A stretch of DNA of 64,000 nt from Anthoceros angustus (Eukaryota > Streptophyta > Anthocerotopsida > Anthocerotales > Anthocerotaceae). The position numbers and the translations under genes were made by a program. The notes beneath the pieces were generated by a model, which saw nothing but the letters and a program-made list of their open reading frames with translations, was not told the origin of the DNA and ran no database searches. The DNA lies in contig MU008200.1 of assembly GCA_010909165.1 (NCBI GenBank), positions 62,001-126,000 of the forward strand, written 5' to 3'. Of this stretch, positions 55,440 to 64,000 are shown in pieces. Every line of letters starts with the position of its first letter. The stretch's first letter is position 1.

Positions 55440-58400
55440 TTAAAAGCCAACCCAGTGTACCCAAGAAAAAAATCTTCCCAACCCAACCGGTAGCCCATAT
55501 TCTGTCACTGTGACAAGATCACGCCTCGCTGCTTTGGCTTCCGACCAAACATAAAGTCCTCTTTCTTGCCTACTGCCAGGCACTGTGTTGTCCAAAATGA
55601 AAGCTACCAGGAAGGCCACCACCATATGAAATGAAAGTACACTATTCAGTACAAAGTTTACCTGCAGCAACCAAAGACATTTAGCCCTTGCAAACTGAAG
55701 CAGAAGTATCGACTGAACATCAGAGGTAAGCTAGAAAGGATTACCACATGATTTCCCGTTTGAATAGGACCATGGGAGGCCACAACAAACTGCTGGAAGT
55801 ATGCCGGGGCTGGTGCCATGGCAACCTCATTATACTGCTGAAAGTAGGCAGGAACAGACAGAGACAAGAATAGGGAGAGACCCACTATAAGCACATTGCG
55901 GGAGCTTCCGGTTTCACTGTAGCGTAGATTTGACAACCCTAGTGCTGTCAACATTGCCCACATTACGCAGAGGAGGGCAGCAACAATAACCTCTGGAATA
56001 GATGCAATCAAAGCTCCCACTTTGCCTGCAAGTACAGGCAGGGTTAGGAACTGCAGACAATCACATGCAACTCCTCAACAACCCAGACTTGATATGTACA
56101 AAATATCCACATACCAATAATTGACAATGCTATGAGAACCAAGGCACCAAATTCGACTGCTCGACGACTTCCCATCTTTGTGACAGCTATTGTGTGCACA
56201 TTTTCTGTTAAAGTGGTTGCACCAGCACCAGTACCCCATAGCCCTGCAAGAGCACTTGTTAAGCCCTCCAACCCAATCCCTCTGCTCACCACTCGAGGTG
56301 GCGGTGCTCTTGAGGCTACCAAGAGGGATGAAGCATGATATGAGCCCACCTGCATACAATGAGGCCAACCAATTTAGCAGTGCTCACCACATCAATCCGT
56401 GTTCCCAATCACAACCAAAGCTTCGACCCCCTTGCAGCTCGGTCTCAGCCCTTGAGCTCAAGCAATCCCATATATCTGGGAACTGAAGCTTTCAGATCGA
56501 AAGAAATGGAAATTCTTGCCCGACAAACCCACAACATCGCAGATAGCCACTCAACCAATTCCCCAGATACAGAACCCACAACACATACCGAATCCACCGA
56601 AGCGATTACGGAGGCCGCAATCATGACCAGACCCGTTTTCAAGCTGAATGTTGGAGCGCCCCACTGGAATGGATATGGGAATCTGATCCAATCTGCTTTC
56701 TTCAATGCTTTCGAAACATCTGTTCTACAATGTCTTGCTGTAAAGGCATGCCTCTGGCACTCTGGTGAAGGAATATCCACAGCTGACATCGGACAGCTTT
56801 TGTAGTCGTAAGCTCCAGATTCAGTAAGAAGGAAAGCATACGCCCAAGTTATCCCCAGACCTAGAGGAACCTGAACTTCAGACACACCTTTCAGGAGTAA
56901 ATCCAATGATGATTTCAGAAAGAGACCTGATGCAATCATATGTAATATGCAGCCCTCTGCTGATACTGCACTAATCATTCCTGTACACTTGGATCTCACA
57001 ACTGGAAGCTCCTGAAGCACAAGCTAATTCCCCCATCCCTTCCCTATCGCCCCTCCACACTCCACACTCCTCCGCCCCCTTCCTCTCCTTGTCATCTTGC
57101 TTCCTTTGGGAGTCCAAGTCCACCCATCACCTCTATCACATTCCCGCTACTCCAGGGGGTAGTAATCACTTGAATAGAAGCAAGATCATGAGCATGAGTT
57201 ATACATACCGCATAGATTGGGAAAATGCGATGACCAAAAATTGAAATCTTCCGGAGGTACTGGCAAGGAAAACAAGAGCATCAACTACACATCCTGCATA
57301 ACCTCAGGTCCTCTGCTGACTAAGCCTTGCCCAAGCGGAAACAATCAACATTTACCCAAAAGAATCTAAGATTCAATCAGTAACTTCAATTGAAAGGGCT
57401 CGTCACTCTTACCAGTGCAAAAATAACGACAATCAGAATCTGAGGGATCCCAATTTCTACACAGCTGCCCAATACAGGGAACCCATAGCTGAAAAACGCC
57501 AGGCCAACTGCAGCAACAGTAGGAGCCACAACCACAGGATTGATGACCCTGAAACTCCCACGGCAGCAGGCTGTTTAGTTTCACATCCTTCTGGCAGCAC
57601 ACACTTCATCCAAACCAGTAGAGATGAATCAACCTATTCCATCACGAACCACCTAGGACACGGAAGAGCACGTGATAAAAGGTACGCTTAGCACTCAGAC
57701 CCTTTCCAGACAAGGTGTCAAACACGTGGTACATACATACAGCAGTACTTTTAATAAGCCACAGGCCCACTTTCTAAGCTTTTGTTTCACTTCACACCAA
57801 CGCCATAGCAACCTAAAATTTTGCAGTTCTAACAATACACAAGTAATGAAAAGAAGGAGATTTGACACTGACCGAAGCACCCATGCCATGAGCCCACTAT
57901 AACCCACGAATACTTGGAAGATTGACGAGATTATGACTGCGCCTTGCAGTTCTCTCATAATTGGTCTGAATCTCTATCAAACAACCAAGAAACCAAAGCA
58001 TGAGTCTTTCCACAATTATCACATTTAGCCAACCATGCCTACATGCAGACACCTCAAGAACAAGTAAACAAGGCAGCAACAGCCTGGGAGACAGTGCACC
58101 AACAATGAACAAATTCTCCCTGGCCAACATGTGGGATAGAGCAGCATCTCAGACATAGGAGATTCCACACATGATTGACAGCAAACATATCCCACCTCAA
58201 GACACTTACTTATAAATAGATGAAGTCTGTGCACTGCTAGCTTACCTTATCGCCCGGAAAAGAAGAGATGATGACCAAAGCAGGGGCCAGGTATGCAAAA
58301 GACGCTCCCTGAATTAAAGGCAATCTAGAGCCAAATGAAGAATGTAGCAGAGTTGAGATGCCAGAGACAAGAAGCATTGTTGAGACAACCCTAGCAGTCT

Positions 58401-59434
58401 CTTCCTGCACCAGGAAAATGGGAGATTAGCCACAACTTAAGACCGTCACTCAAACGCAGAAAGCCGAGCCTGGCCACGGCTGCCAGTAAGCATGAAAGCA
58501 AGTTGGTCTCAAACACTTACATCATCACCGCCCATCGCTGGGACAAGGACCAGTGGAAGAAGTACAAGAGACCCCGATATCGAGAAATAATGCTGGATGC
58601 CATATAAGATGAGGGGCACTGCGAAGGCCAAGCCGAACAACATACTACATTGATTCATGCATTTCCAGTTGGAAAAAACCTTAAGTACTAGCATCACGTT
58701 CCCCCCAAATGGCAGTTTGCAGGGCAACAAACTCTGGACGAAGTGAGTAGTTTACTGAGGGCAACCAAGGAAGTAGATCGATCAGACACAATGGCACCTT
58801 GAAGCAGCGAGCAGCGGCACAAGAGCTCACCAAATCCAGGAGTATCTGTAAGCTCATACTTCATGTGTGAATGTTTGGCCAGCAGTGCATCATCTGCATC
58901 TTGCGATTGCGACATGGTGTCAATCTCAGCCTCCTTGAAGGCTTTTGTGGGTTCGCCTCTGACATGCCCACTAGTAGCACTTGCATTCTGCACTCCCTGC
59001 GGTTCCGGATACTTCCTTCCAGCACCTGAGACCACAGCAGGGCTGGCAGTGGACACAACAGAGGCAGTCTTGGTCTTGTCACCTTCTTTAACTCCATTGG
59101 AGTGAATGATGCCGTTTTCAGAATTCCGTAAGTTGTCTTCCTGAGCCGTGCTGGGTGCCTTCTGCACATTCCCATTGGCAGTCTCTGCAACATTAATCTC
59201 GATATCACTGGGAATACTTGCACTTTCACCTGACATGTTGCTCTTGAAGCCCGTGCGCCGAGCCCATGTCCCGAGTACTCGAGGATTGTGGGAGTGGTCT
59301 GGCGGAAGGGGCTCCATCCTTGGAGGCCATGGACCAGGCCTTTTGCCTAAAGAGGGGGAGTCGGGTTTATTTTCTTGAAACTGAGACGTTCTTGGAGGGG
59401 GTGAAGGCGGCATGCTCCCCACTGCAGTGACCAT
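55440..59434 (-). CDS. NAT12: Nucleobase-ascorbate transporter, NAT11/NAT12 type
   Basis: Ten exons, 59434-58831, 58618-58521, 58404-58246, 57973-57873, 57548-57413, 57259-57209, 56870-56589, 56349-56115, 56025-55745 and 55661-55440, give 722 aa in consistent phase. A long Pro/Ser-rich cytosolic N-terminus (about 200 residues) precedes KHSHMKYELTDTPGF and the NCS2 core: LILYGIQHYFSISGSLVLLP, PLIQGASFAYLAPAL, the NAT signature region from SIIGKVGALIASIPEVIVAA back to GLWGTGAGATTLTENVHTIA, and RAVEFGALVLIA. The end QERGLYVWSEAKAARRDLVT…FSWVHWVGF matches plant NAT12. The QH in TM1 and the acidic residue before NVHTIAVTK, which set substrate binding in the family, are present. Substrate (purines, uracil or none) is unknown. 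The start at 59434 (MVTAVGS) is one of three in-frame options (59674, 59434, 59413). Confidence 0.92.
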
Positions 59435-59674
59435 CTCGTTGGTGACTGTGACAGTTCGAGATCTCAGCAGTCGGTGCTGTCCTCGCGCCAGTGAATCGCG
59501 CAGATTTAGGCAACTGTATAATGTTCTGCTGGTGAGAGTCGCTGGGAAGGACTGGTCCCTAGTAGGCCAAGTAGCAATGTGTGGTGGGGTTGGGTGAGGC
59601 AATGGACACGAGAGTTGGGAAGCTAGTGCAGACTGGGCAGAAAAAGCTGTGAGAGGCTGTGGTGGGAGAAGCAC

Positions 59675-60116
59675 GAAGAAGCTACGTCAACATGCATTTG
59701 AAAACAGGCTGAGCAGTGGAGCTAGGACCATGCAGAGATGAACAAGCTGAGATACAGAAGTGCAGTGGTAAACGCTGATGGGCCAGCTTGGCTGAGGGGA
59801 GCCGCTGGGTGACTGCGAGAGAGAAGAGCCATGTTTGCTACTTACACAAGGGACATCTGCAGTTCTGGCAGGGCAAAGCAGCCGTCTGAAGGAAACGAGG
59901 AAAGAGAGAGAGGGAGGTGTTTGAAGTTATAACATACGGAAAAGGAACATCCGGAAACGGATTGGTTTGTTACATATATTAAATACCTATATACCTAATA
60001 TCTACCTATATCTTATATATCTATAATTTAATAAAATATAGAGACTTTATAAATATACACAAATGGAAGTCCCAGTTGATGGGGAACAACCCTCAAGATG
60101 CCCAAGCCAAGGAAAC
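59675..60116. other. NAT12-like promoter region, AT-rich distal part
   Basis: Contains an agagagagagg run near 59908 and a strongly AT-rich stretch at 59968-60060. No gene seen. Confidence 0.5.
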
Positions 60117-60819
60117 CTAGTCCCCCCAAACCACTACTCCGAAGTTACCCACCGCTCCCAAGAAGTCATGATCTGGAAGAAGGAAAGGGCTACTAACCAC
60201 CGGAGCTGAAGATACTAAGTTCCTCACATTTGAAGCTGTCCTGAAAATTGCATTTGCCAATGCCCTTTGCAGAGCCATGGATACTCGTTGTTGGAAGAAA
60301 GCCACCGTAAAGAGACCTACCCCATTCTTGCGGATGTAGTATGCTTTAGCACAAACCTTGATAAACCTCAAGAAATCCTTGCCCATGGCCCCGTGAGTCT
60401 CATTAGTAAGGGGAATGAAAGCATGGTCTTCCTGCATGGGGGTGTACTTATGAACCATGGCTGTAGCGCAGCCCTCTGCTGCTCAACCGGAAGGGTTGAT
60501 GATTACATGCTTGCAGATGGTATCATGAGTAGAGTCTATTACAGCCACATCTGCAACAGACACCTCCCCGGATCAGAAATAGGTCAAACCTGGGAGAAAC
60601 GCCATTAGACAAAGTATATGAGTCCTCCTCCAAAAGAAAGAATCCGCTCTCCCTAGCAATGGAGAACATGACGTCTCGGACTACGTCATGTGTAGCAATG
60701 CACTGCCCACCAAATGGACAGCGAGCTAAGTGGGTTCCAGAGTCATCGAGAGGGGTGCCACAGCTGCAAGTCGCAAGAGAGAAGGCCAGAGGTTGGACCA
60801 AGCCCAAGCTGAACCTCAT
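60117..60819 (-). pseudogene. Non-LTR-type retroelement C-terminal remnant
   Basis: The minus strand reads from 60819 through LATCSCGTPLDDSGTHLARC and PFGGQCIATHDVVRDVMFSI, then after a frame change VADVAVIDST and AFIPLTNETHGAMGKDFLRF, and near the end RVSMALQRALANAIFR. This is the zinc-ligand (CxC…HLxxC…HD) and restriction-enzyme-like tail, followed by FxPLxxETxG, that follows reverse transcriptase in many plant and algal retroelements. The reverse transcriptase domain itself is absent and the frames are broken. Confidence 0.65.
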
Positions 60820-61199
60820 CGCGGTAGAAAAAGAAGTCGGTTTATCTAGAGCGTCCTTACATTGGGAGAGTAAGATAGATTACAATGTGTCTTGAGCAAG
60901 CCATTCCACATTCTTTTTTTTGAAGTTTAATTACCTAATGTGGATCCAAGAGATCTTTATTTATTTTCTTTTCCAACACTTCCTTTTAAGCAAATAATCC
61001 GTACCTGCTGCATTAGAGGTGCGCTGATTTCCCAAGTGTGAAACTTTGAGGTAAGAGGCCTTTTTTCGCTACTCAATAGAAGGATGATGAGTCGAGTCGA
61101 GCTGAGCATTGAGGATGAGGAGGAGTGGAATGTTGAATAGGATTAGAGTGTAGGATATAGTGGAAGGCCCAAGGCAGAGCCTACGGGACGAATCCCAAA
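60820..61199. other. AT-rich spacer between retroelement remnants
   Basis: No coding pattern recognised. Confidence 0.4.
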
Positions 61200-61369
61200 T
61201 CTGCAGCAAGAAGGCGCTCCCATTGTTGGAGGAGCTATCTTAGAGGTGAAATATATTCAGGTTCATGTGGTTGGGTGCATGATCCACAATTACACGTTTA
61301 AGGCAAGAGCTTACTTGCATTATGCGAACTTGCGGAATGATACCAATCTCATGATTACCATCATCCAGG

Positions 61370-62158
61370 ATGTTATTCATAACTACGAAGGAGTATTGCC
61401 AAAAGTGTAATATTTGCAATTGGACAAACACCTGCAAAGAGAACAAGAATCAACTGCTTTTTGCCTATCTCAACATGCTCGTGGACATGAGGATGTTTGA
61501 AAAGGTGAAAGTAGGGTTTTTGTTGGTGGGGCATACGCATGATCAAATCGACCAAATGTTTTCATGCTTTTCAAAAAGCTTAAAACACAAGGAAGCTCAC
61601 ACTCTTCCTGCTTTGTCAGAGATTTTGATTAGTGCGTACACTCCTCAGCCAGAGGTGAAGATATTGACTGAAGTTCCGGACTTCCGGTCATATGTTTGGC
61701 CAATCGGGCAAGGGCAAGGTGGACACGCATACAAGGCGGCGGTGAAACAATTAAACAACCTGTCTCACCAGCACCAATTCAAAATTACGAGAGAAGCCAA
61801 AGGTGACCGTGGGTTTGTTACTGTCATCAGGAGCAAGCAATATTCTACATCAGCCCATTGGGAGACAGAGGCCGGGTTGGAGTTTTTAACATTTGTGCCT
61901 TTGGACACGATAACGGCAGCTCCCTTAACCGCCCTCCGGTCAAGGGATAGAAAAGGAAAGTTGGCAGTCTTATCACCTACCGATGGTGTGGCTCATTTGA
62001 AGGAAGGTCTTTCGGCCCTTAGGCCTTATATGACATCGGAGGAATACAAACGGTGGGAAGCTTTCTGGGTGGACCAACAAGAGATTGTTGTTATTGTTCG
62101 AACAACATTGGGCTCGTCTTCAAAGATCCTTGGAAGTGGTATTCGAGGTCCAAAGTAA
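61370..62158 (+). CDS. DUF7869-like protein (transposon-associated), probably partial
   Basis: Residues ENKNQLLFAYLNMLVDMRMF and VKVGFLLVGHTHDQIDQMFS form the conserved core that I recognise from DUF7869, a domain found in multicopy, probably mobile, genes of plants, fungi and animals; the pattern D…N…ENKN and GHTHxxIDQ is the diagnostic part. The expected upstream piece (…LQLDN) is in another frame at about 61410, so the 5' end is shifted or spliced. The C-terminal half (SYVWPIGQGQGGHAYKAAVK … MTSEEYKRWEAFW) is repeated downstream. Function unknown; a nuclease or transposase role would be inference. Confidence 0.6.
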   Translation: MLFITTKEYCQKCNICNWTNTCKENKNQLLFAYLNMLVDMRMFEKVKVGFLLVGHTHDQIDQMFSCFSKSLKHKEAHTLPALSEILISAYTPQPEVKILTEVPDFRSYVWPIGQGQGGHAYKAAVKQLNNLSHQHQFKITREAKGDRGFVTVIRSKQYSTSAHWETEAGLEFLTFVPLDTITAAPLTALRSRDRKGKLAVLSPTDGVAHLKEGLSALRPYMTSEEYKRWEAFWVDQQEIVVIVRTTLGSSSKILGSGIRGPK

Positions 62159-62786
62159 AAGTAATGCCAGTGGAAGAAGGTCATGTTCATTGCCCAAATT
62201 TTGACAGACACGCTATGCACCATTTTGATTAGTGCGTACACTCCTCAGCCAGAGGTGAAGATATTGAGTGAAGTTCAGGACTTCAGGTCATATGTTTGGC
62301 CAATCGGGCAAGGGCAAGGTGGACACGCATACAAGGCGGCGGTGAAACAATTAAACAACCTGTCTCACCAGCAGCAATTCAAAATTACGAGAGAAGCCAA
62401 AGGTGACCGTGGGTTTGTTACTGTCATCAGGAGCAAGCAATATTCTACATCAGCCCATTGGGAGACAGAGGCGGGTTGGAGTTTTAACATTTGTGCCTTT
62501 GGACACAATGGCGACTCCATAGCCCCTCGGTCAAGGGATAGAAAAGGAAAGTTAAGCCTTATCACCTACCGATGGTGTGGCTCATTTGAAGGAAGGTCTT
62601 TCGGCCCTTAGGCCTTATATGACATCGGAGGAATACAAACGGTGGGAAGCTTTCTGGGTGGACCAACAAGAGATTGTTGTTATTGTTCAGAACAACATTG
62701 GGCTCGTCCTTCAGCATCCTTGGAAGTGGTATTCGAGGTCCAAAGTAAAAGTAACAGCCCACAGGGAAGAAGGTCATGTTCATTGC
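61622..62786 (+). repeat. 600-bp tandem duplication of the DUF7869-like C-terminal half
   Basis: 61622-62221 is repeated from 62222, ending about 62786. The first 280 bases are nearly identical at exactly 600-bp offset; small indels then accumulate (near 62475, 62510 and 62560), so the second copy is frameshifted. The join creates a new start-like frame at 62183 with no domain support of its own. Confidence 0.9.
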
Positions 62787-62939
62787 AGTTCCAGCCGACA
62801 GGGACACGCACAACAGACCATTTTGGATTGGGAAGGTCCCTCAACAACGCTTCCTGTAATAAAGCTTCATCAGGAAGGCGCAGAGGGGATGCGCTATAGT
62901 TCACGACCAGTTTCACCAGGACCGTGGAGGCCGGATCCT

Positions 62940-64000
62940 TCACAACGTCCAATGTCTGCTCGTGGATGTTGTTTTAACTGGAATGCCGGTCACTATGCGA
63001 TGATCGAACCTCGGCGGTAGGCTATGTGCCCTTCGCTGTATGCAAAGAATTGGGGCACAAAGTGGGAGATCCAAGGTGCCTGTGAGTGTTACGTACTGTG
63101 CCTATACGGCCAGGAGTCAGAATCACCGAACCAGCAACGGAGACAATCCCCATCAACACGGAGACGGCCATCGCGGTAGCTAACACGCCGGTGTTGACGG
63201 TGGAGGCGGAAGAAGAAGAAGAACCACAAGAGGCTTTGCAGGTCTACTCAGGGATTGTGGAAGAAGGATATGCAGGAGAAGTAAGTGATGGAGAAGATCC
63301 CTTGGTGGCTAGGGTCACCACACGATCCGAAAGGCGAGAGAAGGAACGAAGGGTAGACCGACGGAAGGAGAAGACAGACAAGAAGAAGAGGAAGGTGCGC
63401 GAGGATTCACCTTGGCCACCTGAGACGAGACAAGGGACACCTGATCCGGTGTTGGAGGAGAATGACTGGACGAAGGAGAGTCCAGAGGTTACGAGGCGAG
63501 AGGAGGCTGAACCACTCGCGGAGGGAGGTGGAGACCCTACGTTTCCACCAGACATCAGCAAGGAAGTTGCTGTGATGTTGGAAGATGAACTGAGGAGGCT
63601 GACTCAGCGACCGAAAAGGGTCTCTTTTGCTGAATCTGCAGTGAGTGACCCGGTGGAAGACAAGAAGCAGGCGCAAGGAGAGGCGCCGAGTGAGGAACAA
63701 CCAAGAGAGGGCGTTGTTGCGCCACTCGCTAGTAGTGAGACCGCAAGAGGGGTTCTAGCATCAAAGATTTCTAGCTTTGCTGATGCGCTACTTGATCAAG
63801 AGTTTGTAGTGAGCTTGAGACAGCTCTTGGCGGTGAGTCCAAGATCGAGGAAGATCGTGAAGGAGGCGATACGGGGATACCAGAGCCACTAGAGGTAAGG
63901 AGCATGCAAGTGGAAGTTAACGCGTGGAGCTGGTTGATTGTGGAGCCCCGAGATTGAGATTGAGATAGCGGGGTGTTTAGTGCCGATGTCCCTTTGGACA
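62940..64000 (+). mobile_element. Gypsy-like retroelement gag region, continues past window
   Basis: A degenerate zinc-knuckle region (CCFNWNAGHYA at about 62965, then GHKVGDPRC in another frame near 63053) is followed by a 268-codon frame at 63086-63892. That frame is highly charged (EAEEEEEPQEALQVYSGIVE; RREKERRVDRRKEKTDKKKR) and ends FADALLDQEFVVSLRQLLAV and SPRSRKIVKEAIRGY. This acidic/basic linker and the terminal V.LRQLLA.SP..R…. motif are typical of the segment between gag and the aspartic protease in Ty3/gypsy-type polyproteins. The protease and RT would lie beyond 64000. Confidence 0.55.

Overview
This is nuclear DNA of a land plant. It has spliceosomal introns, mostly 50-170 nt, a chloroplast GUN4 gene, the plant-specific NEF1 and NAT12-type genes, a mitochondrial-type formate dehydrogenase, very long PLS-class pentatricopeptide (PPR) genes, and Ty1/copia and Ty3/gypsy-like elements primed by initiator-Met tRNA. 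The very long, near-identical PPR repeats and mixed GC content suggest a seedless plant (lycophyte, fern or bryophyte). I cannot fix the lineage from sequence alone. One N at 25765 and many homopolymer-length indels suggest a draft or long-read assembly.

Layout. 0-4.3 kb: a HAD-family hydrolase (minus) and a small conserved plant protein (plus) share a 186-bp divergent promoter, followed by intronless GUN4 (plus). 5.0-14.7 kb: three minus-strand PPR paralogues in tandem; the upstream one is intact (1127 aa), the middle one is a decayed partial copy, and the downstream one carries a 623-bp internal duplication with a frameshift. 15.0-20.5 kb: formate dehydrogenase (7 exons, one GC-AG intron) and the splicing factor CWC22 (8 exons), both minus. 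21-25.5 kb: a graveyard holding a mitochondrial CPN60 pseudogene flanked by 148-bp inverted repeats made of PPR sequence, a PPR-DYW remnant, and an AT-rich island with a broken intronless TGS1-like gene. 26-29.2 kb: a DONSON/HUMPTY DUMPTY-like replication gene with a 779-bp tandem duplication of its 3' exons.

29.3-37.7 kb is gene-rich again: NDUFA8 (plus), a PEBP-family gene (minus) whose first intron holds a minisatellite made from copies of its own exon 1/intron 1 junction, an unassigned minus-strand candidate, a bHLH transcription factor (plus), and SF3B4 (minus). 37.8-47 kb is AT-rich and transposon-dominated: a 96-bp satellite, a small terminal-inverted-repeat element, a Ty1/copia element (39420-45170, 5-bp target duplication) that carries three shuffled fragments of the nearby SF3B4 gene, and a decayed gypsy-like element. 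47.7-59.4 kb: NEF1 (minus) and a conserved plant protein of unknown function (plus) as a divergent pair, then a NAT12-like nucleobase transporter (minus, 10 exons). 60-64 kb: remnants of a non-LTR-type reverse transcriptase, a DUF7869-like gene with a 600-bp tandem duplication, and a gypsy-like gag region running off the window.

The intact genes are mostly housekeeping: RNA splicing (CWC22, SF3B4), mitochondria (NDUFA8, FDH and probably the PPRs), chloroplast tetrapyrroles (GUN4) and membranes (NEF1, NAT12). They do not form an operon-like system. The striking signal is repeated recent segmental and tandem duplication (623, about 1,070, 779, 600, 148 inverted and 96 bp) that has remodelled or broken genes, plus gene-fragment capture by a copia element.
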